Below, piece by piece: positions 21,918 through 31,603 of a stretch of 64,000 nt of DNA (positions are counted from its first letter, which is position 1; every line of letters starts with the position of its first letter). The translations under genes and the position numbers were made by a program. Under the pieces are notes generated by a model. It was not told the origin of the DNA and did not search any database. It saw only the letters and a list, made by a program, of their open reading frames with translations. Source of the stretch: Tolypeutes matacus (Eukaryota > Chordata > Mammalia > Cingulata > Chlamyphoridae); the NCBI GenBank assembly GCA_026826555.1, contig JAKSZT010053881.1, forward strand, positions 7,691,926 through 7,755,925, given 5' to 3'.

Positions 21918-23730
21918 TTTTGTCTGATATTAATATTTTGTAGTATTAACATACATTTGTTCAGCTTCAAAGAAAAACAGTCTTATATATGCAATTTTAC
22001 GCCTATTCATATTTCACATGTGGTTTTACTCTGCTACACAGTTCCATGTTACATTTCTTAGCTTTCCTTTTAGTAATATACATGACCTTAGACTTTCATA
22101 CCCACATAATAGTACTGCTAGCTATAAACATTATGTTGGGCTTTCGCTTTTTCTGTTCATTTCCAAAGATTAACACATATCCTTTTTACCAATCCTATAC
22201 AAGTTAACCTTCAATTTTCCATTTTCTAAAGTCATTCTATTTTCCTGTGACCCATATTCAAGTTATTAACTACATGAGATGACACAATATATTTAGCTCA
22301 TGGTAGTGCAATCATATAGTATTTGTCCTTTTGTGTCTGGCTTGCTTCATTCATGGATGTCCTCCAGATTCATCCATGTTGTCATATGCTTTATGACTTC
22401 ATTTCTTCTTATAGCTGCATAATATCCCATCATGTGAATACACCACAGTTTGCTTATCCATTCATTGGTTGATGGACACCTGGGTTGTTTCCAACTTTTG
22501 GCAATCGTGAATAATGCTGCTATGAACATCAGTGCAGATGTCTGTTGGTGGCACTGCTCCCAGTTCTTCTGGGTATATACCCAGTAGTGGTATTGCAGGG
22601 TCATGTGGCAAATCTATATTCAACTTCTTTAGGAACCGTCAAACAGTCCTCCACAGTGGCTGTACCGTTCTACATTTCCACAACAGTGAATAAGTGTTCC
22701 TATCCCTCCACATCCTCTCTAATACTTGTAGTTGTCTGTTTTTTCAATAGTGGCCATTCTATGGTTGTGAAATGATACCTCATTAGTAGTTTTGATTTGC
22801 ATTTCCCTAATCACTAGTGATGTTAAACATTTTTTCATGTTTTTTTTTTTTTTTTTTTTTTTCCATTTGTATTTCTTCTTCAGACAAATATTTATTCGTC
22901 TTTGCCCAATTTTTTAATTGGGTCATTTGTCTTTTTATTGGGTTGTAGAATCTCTTTGTATATCATGGATATTACACCCTATTGGACTTGTGATTTCTGA
23001 AAATTTTCTCTGATTGAGTCAACTGCTTTTTCACCCTTTTGACAAAGTCCTTTGAGGTGCAAAAGCAGTTAATTTTGAGGAGGTCCCATTTATCTATTTT
23101 TTCTTTTGTTGCATGTGCTTTGGGTGTAAGGTCCAAGAAACCACCACCTACTACAAGGTCATTAAGATGTTTCCCTACATTTTCTTCTAGTAGTTTTATG
23201 GTCCCGGCTTTTATATTTAGGTCTTTGATCCATTTTTAGTTGATTCTTATATAGGGAGTGAGATAGGGGTCATTTTTCATTCTTTTGGTTATAAATATCC
23301 AGTTGTCCCAGCACCATTTGTTGAAGAAGACTGTTTTGTCCCAAGTCTTACCAATATAGACTTGGTATGTTTATCAAAAACCAATTGGCCATAGAGGTGA
23401 GGGTTTATTTCTGGACTCACAATTCTATTCCACTGATAGATGGGTCTATTTTATGGATCAATATGCCAATACCATGCTGTTTTGACCACTATAGTTTAGT
23501 AATTTGTTTCAAGGTTAGGCAGTGAAATTCCTCCCGTGTTGCTCTTCTTTTTTACAATACTTTTAGCTATTTGGGTCCACTTCTGCTTCCAAATGAATTT
23601 GGTAATTGCTTTTTCTATTTCTGTAAAGTTGGAATTTTGATTGGTATTGCATTGAATCTATAAATCAGTTTGGGTAGGATTAACATCTTCATGATATTTA
23701 GTCTTCCAAACCATGAACAACACTTTACTC
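21918..23730 (-). mobile_element. Younger L1 LINE, antisense, 5'-truncated
   Basis: Starts (in plus coordinates) with an L1 3'-UTR related to that at 38580, TAGTATTAACATACATTTG. It then runs through the ORF2 C-terminus (22347-22604) and into upstream ORF2 text (CAGCACCATTTGTTGAAGA, AATACCATGCTGTTTTGACC, GGCATTGAATCTATAAAT-like). It is less decayed than the L1M on its left. A 20-plus T run interrupts it at 22841-22862. Confidence 0.8.
22347..22604 (-). pseudogene. L1 ORF2p C-terminal remnant
   Basis: The minus-strand frame keeps the conserved C-terminal signature of L1 ORF2: AALFTIAKSWKQPRCPS, then WISKLWCIHMMGYYAAIRR. In the intact family this follows the reverse-transcriptase domain and belongs to a large endonuclease/reverse-transcriptase protein. 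Only about 85 codons remain open, so no function is expected. Confidence 0.8.
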
Positions 23731-24334
23731 TCGCACTGCCTTTTCAAGGCACTGTTCTAGCTGCTGCTTTTTTTTTTTTTTTTTTTAAACATTCTTTGTG
23801 TATTTTTCAATGACGTGATCAGAAACATGTGGTTTGGGTTCCTGAGCAAAGATCCTTCTGCAGAGGCCTTAGCACGTGTAACATCTCTCTTCCACCCCAT
23901 AAAATGCAACCCTCATGCATCAATTGCCTAGAATGTGGAAGCCACCACTTCACTGCTAGCTGTGTAGCTTTTACAGTATTAATTGGTATTAACTGACGGC
24001 AGATCGTCTTGGGCTTTGTTAATATTGTGCTCCTGTTCTTTTTGCCATAAAGCACTGTTATAATTGAAAGGCAGCTCCATAGTTTCTCAGGTACAGATGA
24101 GAGAAGTATTGCTAATTTGCTCAGTGTCACACCTGCCTTGTTCTTCATTAGACAGAAGGGAAAGGTCACAGCTCTCATGCAGCCTGCAGGTGGAAAGAAG
24201 CCTGCCTGGTCCCAGCTGTTGTCTAGGAGCCCAAGCAATCTCAGAGGGCAAAGGACAGCCCTTACTGAAAAACTTCATAGTAAAGTGCAATCTACTCTCT
24301 CCTTGCAGTTAGAAGCTGCTGTTACAAACTTACT
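23731..24334. other. Repeat-poor noncoding DNA
   Basis: Apart from a T-run at about 23768-23787, no repeat is recognised. A TGACGTGATC CRE-like site lies near 23812. A 139-codon minus-strand frame (23819-24238) overlaps several other chance frames and lacks a recognisable domain. Confidence 0.4.
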
Positions 24335-24700
24335 TATTCATTAACCCATAAAAATATTATTGAGTACCGGTGATGTAACAGGCACTATTTTAGGCACAGG
24401 ATCATAGCCATGAACAAGAGAAACAAGGCTTCTCTCCTCAGATAATTTACACTCTGGTGAAGGGGACGGATATGAAATGTAATTTTAATTATTAATTGAA
24501 ATGTGCAAAGAAACATAAAGCAGGGCAAGGTGGTAATAGTGGGGCAGGAGTGCTATTTTAGATAGAGGTGGCCTCATTCAGCAGAGACCAGAATGAAGTG
24601 AGGGAGCCTGCCCGTGCAAAGCTGTAGGGGCAGAGAATTCACGAGGGAGTGACCAACAAGTATGATGGTCTCAAGGCAGGATGTTGTGTGTTCGGTGTGT
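24335..24700 (-). mobile_element. L2 LINE, antisense
   Basis: Antisense L2 order: ATTATTGAGTACCGGTGATG, CAGGCACTATTTTAGGCAC, AATTTACACTCTGGTGAAGG, CATAAAGCAGGGCAAGG, GTGGCCTCATTCAGCAGAG and GGGGCAGAGAATTCACG. Confidence 0.7.
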
Positions 24701-25464
24701 GTGAAAAGCAGCAAAGCCGTTGCAGTGCTCTTACACCCAGGCAAGAGGGCTACTGCCCTCGGCTTTGCTTTACATTGCCTTGCATGTCACGAGACACACA
24801 CAAATGGAAGATCACATAGACGCCTCTGCCACACGGAAGGTGGTGATCCACGCTGGGTTCAGCATAAGCCATCATTTTAAACAGTTGCTCTCGGGACTTG
24901 CTCCAGCCAGGTTTGAAGGATATGGTTCTCCATATCTCTTGTCCTTAAAACAAAAGGCAACTGTGGCCGAACGTGAAGGTTTGTGATGGTTTGCTGCATT
25001 GACACACAGTTTCGGAATGCAATGAAGGACAGTTTGAGATGTGGAAGCACTTTGTTCAAAAAAAAAAAAAAAAAAAAGACAAATTAATTAACTGGTCAAA
25101 TTCTTTTACTTAGAAAGCATGAATACGACTGATTCTTTCATAATGAGGCGTAGTTTCTCTGCGGTGCCAAGCAGCCATTTTCTTGCTCCTCTTCTTGTTC
25201 CATTTCGTGGCTACAACACTATTCACAAATTAATGGGGTATTTGGAATAGTTACATATGGCAAGGGAAGAACATTCTGCAATATTAAACAATACATATTT
25301 CTCTTAAGATTCTATACATTTAAGTCTGGATGCAGCAGGTGTGAAGTCTGATCCTGGAACAACTAGGTACATGCTTCCTTCTGGGAGGTCCTGACTTTGC
25401 TCTCACAATCAATGAATAAAATGTATTAGTTTTCCAGGATGATCAGTATGCTATTTTCACACAG
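24701..25464. other. Repeat-poor noncoding DNA with A-run
   Basis: Nothing assignable. An A-run of about 20 lies at 25058-25078 without a recognisable retroposed body upstream. No coding signature. Confidence 0.4.
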
Positions 25465-25760
25465 TATATTCTTTGCAATCAGAATGCCTGTTTGAATCCT
25501 GGCTCCTCCACTTTCTAGTTTTATGCCTTGGACAATTTACTTGACCTCCCTCTATAGGTTTTGAAGAAAAACCAACAAAACTAACTACAAATACCACAGT
25601 CAACAAAAACACCAGATATATACCTAAGGAGGTAAATGACAGTATCTGCCTCATAGGATCATTAAGATTAAATGATATAAACTACATGCAAAATTTATAA
25701 CTGGGCCCAGCATATATTAGGACTTAAAAAATATTAATTATTTATCATTATCATCGTCTT
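25465..25760 (+). mobile_element. MIR SINE, sense, expanded in the middle
   Basis: TTTGAATCCTGGCTCCTCCA, CTTTCTAGTTTTATGCCTTG, TCTGCCTCATAGGATCATTA, AGATTAAATGATATAAAC and GGGCCCAGCATATATTAGG are in MIR order. Between the two halves an A-rich segment of about 75 bp (25560-25635) replaces the expected TTTCCTCATCTGTAAAATG stretch. Confidence 0.7.
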
Positions 25761-25764
25761 CTTA

Positions 25765-26510
25765 GTATCAAGTGATAAAACTGTAAAGATCAAAATTCAA
25801 TTCTGTGAGGTTTCTTTGTTCTTTTGTTTTGTTTTGTTTTTGTAATTGAGAAATTCATGAAAAAGTGGGCTTTCCACAACTAGCAGCATCAGGCAGGGGC
25901 TGCATAGCTATCCATATGGAGGGTGGTAGAGGTATTCTCAGATGAAGAGGGAAGATGAACTTCATGATCTCTCTTCTACTCTCAAGATCCTATGATTCCA
26001 GCTATGAATTCTGTTGGATGTCTTCCTGTGGATGTCTCAGCCCTTGAGGGTATATAATCTCATTGGAAAGATTAGAATGACTTACACAAAGCAGATAACA
26101 ATAAGGATGAGAGTGATCCTGATGAGTGGTATTGAAAGTGAATGGTTCAGCGAAGGGGTCCCTGCAGGAAGCAGACAGGAAGACTTCATGGAAAAGGTGG
26201 GATTTTCCTCTTATAACAGAGACACTCTGGTTGGGTAGAGAGGAAGGGGGAGGGTGATCTAGGAATGCCTGTGTCAGGGCTTTCAGTCTGTCCCACCAAG
26301 CCAACACTTCACATCCCCTCTCATGGCTGCACATGCTGAATTCAGAGCCATTCCATCCTGGAGCACTCATAGGAACCGGGGCCTGGGCTTTGAGGAGCAT
26401 CTGCAGATTCTTAGCAGATAGCAGAAGGGGAGTAGATGTGCCCTTCTCCATACCTCCACACTGGGCGATAAGCTGTTCCTCATTGCCCATACTTAGTGAG
26501 CTGGTCCAGT
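25765..26510. other. Unclassified sequence with the longest open frame
   Basis: A minus-strand frame of 173 codons spans 26002-26523. Its upstream limit is a TTG, and the first ATG (MGNEEQ) leaves about 162 codons. I see no domain, signal peptide or coding-like composition. Text such as AGACTTCATGGAAAAGGTGG resembles old antisense LINE sequence. It is probably noncoding. Confidence 0.4.
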
Positions 26511-27115
26511 CCGTTATTGACAATGCTGCACAGAACTTTGTTACTCAAAGTGTAACAAACACTGTTGATTTATGGATGTGATTGTGGCTGAAATGAGTAG
26601 TCTAGGGAGATTAACGTTAGTTAGAGGACAGCTCAGGATAACATTGGGAATGTATAGCAATGATTTTGGAAGTAGATGAGAATTGTGGTTAATAATATAA
26701 ATACAGGAATATTCTACTACAGGGAAAATTATAACTAATGTAATTTGTGGACTATAGTTAACAATAACATGGTAATGTTTTTGTAGCAAAAGCAAAGTTG
26801 GTACTATATTAATTGTAAAGGTGAAAAAAAGAATATGGGGTTTGGTTTTGTGAGATATGAATACAATTAAGCTTTTTTTCTCTTTTTCATTTTTTTTATT
26901 AGTAAGGAGACCTTGACTATGTCATTTAACTAATCTGTGTTCATCTGTATATCTTTCTGAACATTAGAGGAACAACTGAGTTGGCAGTTGTAAATAGATG
27001 AGATAAAAGTGCCTGAAAAAGTACTTTTTAGGAGTAATGTTTCCACAACTTGTTGAGCTGCCTTTTTCTGTTCTTCTATTTTTGTGAATTTGAAATAAAG
27101 TTGTTAATTTTTTTT
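26511..27115 (+). mobile_element. Xenarthran-type L1 3'-UTR retroposon
   Basis: Motifs ACTTTGTTACTCAAAGTG, GTGATTGTGGCTGAAATGAG, GAGAATTGTGGTTAATAAT and TGGACTATAGTTAACAATAA recall the segment at 63406-63668 (GGACTGTGGTTAACATAG, ATGATGTTAACAATAGG). It ends in AAATAAAGTTG and a T/A-rich tail. I cannot name the subfamily; edges are approximate. Confidence 0.5.
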
Positions 27116-27124
27116 AAATTTAAA

Positions 27125-27265
27125 AAACGTGGTCCAAGAACCAGCAGCTTTCACTTATTAGTAATGTAGGAACTCCAGCCTGAGACCTACTGAATCAGTA
27201 TGTGCACTTTATCAAGAGCCCCAGGTAATTTGTATGCACATTAAAGAACAAGAAGCACTTTTAGA
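27125..27265. mobile_element. MER5-type hAT element
   Basis: GTGGTCCAAGAACCAGCAGC, CTGAGACCTACTGAATCAG, CAAGAGCCCCAGGTAATTTG and ATGCACATTAAAG match the short internally palindromic hAT-derived MER5/MER20-like plan. Confidence 0.7.
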
Positions 27266-27455
27266 GCAGTGGCACTCAAATCGGCAGCAGCTTTAAGAAG
27301 GTCCATTTCAGGAAGCTGGGTACCCAGCTCCCTCCCCAGCTCCTGAATCAGAATCTCCAGAGATAGGGCCTTGGTATCTATATTTTTTAAATATGTAATT
27401 TAAAAAATCCCCCAGATGTGACAATTAATCAGGTTTAGGAACCATTGATTTAGAG
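27266..27455. mobile_element. Second MER5-type hAT element
   Basis: Begins AGAGCAGTGGCACTCAAATC and ends GGTTTAGGAACCATTGATTTA, a decayed terminal inverted repeat pair (CAGTGGTTCTCAA / TTGAGAACCACTG in the family). The middle has CTGAATCAGAATCTCCAGAG. It lies head to tail with the previous element. Confidence 0.65.
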
Positions 27456-27499
27456 GAAAATCCAGGTATTATTCAGGTACCCACAGCTCATAGAATCAC

Positions 27500-27720
27500 C
27501 AACTGGCACTACGTGTGGGAAAAAAGTGTTGAGCCCCAAATGGTTATGGAGACCTGAAGAAGTTTCTCCTATCACCCTGAGGAGGCCTCCTTGTAGGTCC
27601 TTCCAACTCTTTTTCCTCATTGGTAAAGTGGGAATATTAAAGTACCAGCCTCATAGAGTTGTTAAATACACACAAACACACACACAAACATATACACACA
27701 CAACACACGTACGTATTCAG
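27500..27720 (+). mobile_element. MIR-like tail followed by (CA)n
   Basis: TTTTTCCTCATTGGTAAAGTG, CAGCCTCATAGAGTTGTTAA is the MIR 3' core, after which the sequence turns into a CA-rich tract (27668-27712). Microsatellite growth at a MIR end is plausible. Confidence 0.55.
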
Positions 27721-27744
27721 TGAAACAAAGCTCTTAAATTTGTG

Positions 27745-28125
27745 TTAATGTTGAAAAACTGGACACAGTTGTTGACACCTACCTGGAATGATCTTCCCCC
27801 AGATACCTCAATGGTTCACCACTGTACTCCTTCAGCTCTCTACCCAAGCATCATCTCCTTATGGTCAGGCTCTCTCTGATGACTAAAATAGCACAATTTG
27901 CTACCACCATCATCACCACTCTTTATCATTTTATTCTCCTTTTTATTCTTTTTCATAGCATTCAGCTTTGTCTGACATTTCAGATATTTACCTGATAATT
28001 GTCTATCTCTCCCCAAATAAAATTCAATGTCCATAAGAGAGACTTTGTCTTTTTCTTCACCGTTACATCCCTTTGCTAGAACAGTGCCAACTATATGGTA
28101 GGCATCAATAAATATGTATCAGATT
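27745..28125 (+). mobile_element. L2 LINE 3' end, sense
   Basis: Well ordered L2 terminus: CCTGGAATGATCTTCCCCCA, GGTTCACCACTGTACTCCTT, CATTCAGCTTTGTCTGACAT, AATTGTCTATCTCTCCCC, TTGCTAGAACAGTGCCAAC and ATCAATAAATATGTATCAG. Confidence 0.85.
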
Positions 28126-28209
28126 ATTGAATTTACTTAATGCATTTTGTTCCTAATATTCTTTAACTCCTCAAGCATTCCTGATTAAAAGCTAATGGGT
28201 CTCTTAAAA

Positions 28210-28460
28210 ACCCTGTTCATGGACTGCCTTCTATGTGAAGTCTTCCTGACAGACTCCTCCTGGCCTGGAGAGAATTAGTGATCCCCTCCTTTGTGCTTCC
28301 TTTGTTCTTCTCATGTTCTTTCCTCCTATTATTTATTAGTCTGTTTGCTGTTCTCAACTTCTCTATAGACTATGAGCTCCTGAAGAACAGGGACCATTTC
28401 TAAACCAAACTCATCTTTGTACCACCAGTCCTAGTGTTTGTTGAATGAATATGTGAGTGA
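28210..28460 (+). mobile_element. L2 LINE 3' end, sense
   Basis: GTGAAGTCTTCCTGACAGAC, ACTATGAGCTCCTGAAGAAC then AGGGACCATTTC and TTTGTTGAATGAATATGTGA follow L2 order, with a shorter centre than the copy just upstream. Confidence 0.75.
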
Positions 28461-29330
28461 ATTTTCCCACCTCAGAAGATGAGCACCACACATATAGTCA
28501 ACAAAAAAGTCTTTCTGATTTCAGAGTTTTTAGCTGAGGGAGAAAAACAAAAATAGAAAAAAACAAAAACCCAAAACCCAGATCTTCTTAAAGAACTGTT
28601 GGCTTTCATTCCTAAATTTACAGTCCTAGATCACATCCCTCTATCAAGATCAAAGTGAAAGCCCATTGCCTTAATCATAAAGAGTGATGCCAGTAAGCTT
28701 GGAGCAGGGCAGGAGAGACCTGGTGCTGCCAAGAGAACAGCAAAGTCCATAATCAAAGAGAGGCCAGTGGAATGATTCCCAAAGCAAAATTGCAGCCCTT
28801 CAGTCTCTCATATAAAGGGGCCAACTGCATCAATCTTTCAGCAGATCTACTCTTCAATCTGTTAGGAGAAGCACACAAAGTACATTTATTTTCAAATGCC
28901 CAAGCTGCTGCACTGAATAATAAAAAATAAGAGAATGGAGATAGAGGATTCTGTTGCTCTTTGCCTGCAAGGCTGGCCAGCACTTGCCGCAAAGGCTGCT
29001 GAGCCTGTTCTCACCCGGCCGGCTCTCAGGCCCAGGAAGCCTGCTTTTCCCAGGGGCACTTGGTTTTGGCAAGACAGTACAATGTACCCCGGCCTTCAAA
29101 CAAGCATCGATGCAAAGCTTTATATTTCAGTATTTGGCGGTTTGGTAAAAACCTAGTCACGTTGTTTGAGAAATTGACTTTACTAAATCTTTTTGTTGCA
29201 AAATCTAGCATTTTCTCTCTTCTTAAAATTTTGCTTTTAGTGTATTAAAAAAAGTCCTCTGTATTCTTACTAAAAGGTTTATACTAAATGGAATTTTTCT
29301 GTGTTACATAAGATGAAACCAGTTTCTTCA
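28461..29330. other. Repeat-poor noncoding DNA, locally GC-rich
   Basis: An A-rich stretch at 28545-28580, then single-copy-looking sequence. The 28930-29090 part is unusually GC-rich for the window and yields overlapping chance frames on both strands; none has a domain signature or convincing splice context. Confidence 0.4.
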
Positions 29331-29334
29331 ATTT

Positions 29335-29480
29335 TTTCATGCAATCAATATTTACAGAGTACCTAGGTGCCAAAACACTACTGAAGGCATAGGTAAGGTG
29401 GGATTTCTTTCTACTGGGAGAGACATACTATTGCAGAGAAATAAAGATCTGCCAATACAGCTGTGATGGGGAATCTAATA
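29335..29480 (-). mobile_element. L2 LINE fragment, antisense
   Basis: ATCAATATTTACAGAGTACC, TAGGTGCCAAAACACTACTG and AAGGCATAGG match a decayed antisense L2 tail. Edges are approximate. Confidence 0.5.
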
Positions 29481-30650
29481 CCGCTAAAAACTAAGAAAAG
29501 AAATGCACATCATCCAATTACTAATTCCAAAACTGCACCCAATTACTGTTTGCTTCTGCTGTTTAGATACTTGGCACATATCAGCCTTTTCTGTTTGGTC
29601 ATCACTAAACATGTCCCAGGTGCAAGTCACAAAATAAGCCAGTCTCAAGTCTGAGTGGGAGATACAGCCTCTGTCCCGATTGCTTGCAAATGATCTGATG
29701 AACATTCAGTTGCTGCTACCCTATTTAATTAATTCTGATGGGCTATTGATGTACCACAACTGTTTGTCCTAATAATGAGCTCCAAAATTAGAATGGCTGC
29801 AACCCATTTAGACAGCTGCCACAGAAAATAAGCATTTGAAAATGCTCTCGGTCAAGGCAATCGGGTAGAAATGGCTGCAGTTCAGCAGTAAATTCACATG
29901 ATTATGTCACATGAGTTTTATTTTTCCATTTCAAGCATAGTTAACATACCAGCAGTGATGACCGCAAGAACCATTACTAGCTATAGAGTTAAGAGTGCTG
30001 CTTCCTATCAGTAGAGCAGGGATAAACATGCAGCCTGAAGTGTGCTAATCGTGGACTCGGTATAGCAACAGGCATTGGACAATTTAGGTCAGTTCCTTGC
30101 AAGGTTTAATTAGACTAATATATCTGTTTGCAATTGATAGCAGATGTGACAAGCTAATGTGTCCATGTACAGACAAATTAACCTCTACCCATCAGTTGCT
30201 AGGTTCCATGAGAAAGCTGCCATGTTTTACTTCTATTCATCTGAGTCCACATACAACAGCAGGATAATTATAAACATAAATGTTAATAGAATATACACTT
30301 CATATGCAGCACTATTCATAGGAAACCATTTTTTAGGCAGGCTGCCACATTAAGAATTTCAGCAACAAAAATGAACATTTGTGTTACCCCTTACATTTTA
30401 TAAAATGTAGTCACATACATTATGCTTTTAGCTACCTGGTAATAGAAAGGAATCGGTAACTTTTCAACTATTGGAAAAGAGGCCTATCTGCTCCTAAAAC
30501 TTTTAAGTTTTAAGTCGCTGAAATTTGGTGTTATCCCCTCAAAATAGAAATTTCTGTAATATGCCTGGAAACAGTGCTCATTTCCCTACTTCAATTAATT
30601 ACCATTGCCCCATTCTGAAGGGAGAACTCAGAGAACAAGACAAATTTTCA
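29481..30650. other. Repeat-free block, conserved-element candidate
   Basis: Nearly 1.2 kb without any recognisable mobile element. It contains many homeodomain-type cores (TTAATTAATT at 29725, GTTTAATTAGACTAATA near 30105) and short CAGCTG-like and CACATGA boxes. This composition is common in deeply conserved developmental enhancers, but no conservation evidence is available here. Confidence 0.45.
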
Positions 30651-30665
30651 CAGAATAGGACTTTT

Positions 30666-31111
30666 TAAAAATTTATTCCTTTTTTTTAAAAGAAATTTTA
30701 GATTATATAAATGTTACATTAAAAATATAAGGGATTCCCATATGCCCCACTACCTACCCCTCCCACACTTTCCCACATTAACAACATCCTTCATTAGTGT
30801 GGTACATTTGTTACAATTGATGAACACATATTGGAGCATTGCCACTGGCCATGGATTATAGTTTACATTATAGTTTACACTCTGTTTGTCATAACTTACA
30901 AAATATATAATGGCCTGTATCTGTCATTGCAATGTCATTCAGAACAATTCCAATGTCTTGAAAATGCCCCCATATTACACCTATTCTTCCCTCTCCGCCC
31001 CCTTAGAATCTCCGGTGGACACTGCCTCCTCATCAATGATAAAAGTTCTTCCATTGCTAAAATAACAATAAGTCTATAGTAAAATAATAGTAAGTCTACT
31101 TTAGTCCATTG
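30666..31111 (-). mobile_element. Xenarthran L1-mobilised repeat, copy B, antisense, 5'-truncated
   Basis: Flanked by CAGAATAGGACTTTT (30651-30665) and CAGAACAGGACTTTT (31112-31126), a 15-bp target duplication with one change. The plus strand starts with the complement of the A-rich tail and the diagnostic GGGATTCCCATATGCCCC, then TTAGTGTGGTACATTTGTTA. It ends within the 3' quarter of copies A and C. Truncation, tail and duplication are typical of LINE target-primed integration. Confidence 0.88.
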
Positions 31112-31164
31112 CAGAACAGGACTTTTGATAGACAGGACCTCTGGTGTTGGCATTGTTTGGTTAG

Positions 31165-31598
31165 TGTCTTAGTTTCCAGGTCTGCTATGACAAAATACCA
31201 CAACCTCAGTGGCTTCAAACAGCAGAACCTTCTTGCCTCACGGTTCTAAAGGCAAAAGTCCAACATTGACCAGTAGGCAGGGCTATGCTTCCTCTGAAAC
31301 CTGCAGGTTCTTCCCTTCCCCTTCCTAGCTTCTCGTGGTTCTCTTGGTGTTCCTTGGCTTACAGGTGAAGCCCTGCAAGCTCTGCCTCCCTGGACACACA
31401 GCATTCTTCTCTCTTCGCTTCTCCCCTTCTTATAAGGACACCACTGATACTGGATTAAGGGCCCACCCTACTCCAGTATGACCTTCTCTTAACTAATTCT
31501 ATCTGCAAGGGCCCTATTTCCAAATAAGGTCACAATCTGTGGTGCTGGGAGTTAAGACTTCAACACATCTATTTAGGGACACAATTCAACCCATAACA
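31165..31598 (-). mobile_element. Solo MaLR-type LTR, antisense
   Basis: Plus-strand text begins TGTCTTAGTTTCCAGGTCTG and ends TTCAACCCATAACA (TG...CA). Flanks GTTAG (31160-31164) and GTTGG (31599-31603) fit a 5-bp duplication with one change. Internal ATACCACAACCTCAGTGGC, AATAAGGTCACAATCTGTGG and GGGACACAATTCAACCC are typical of mammalian MaLR LTRs. It lies 39 bp from copy B. Confidence 0.75.
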
Positions 31599-31603
31599 GT
31601 TGG

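Noticed and set aside
23819..24238. 139-codon minus-strand frame
   Set aside because: Overlaps several other frames on both strands, has no domain and no splice or promoter context.
28935..29156. Possible exon in a GC-richer stretch
   Set aside because: Overlapping frames in several phases, no recognisable domain and no convincing splice-site pair.
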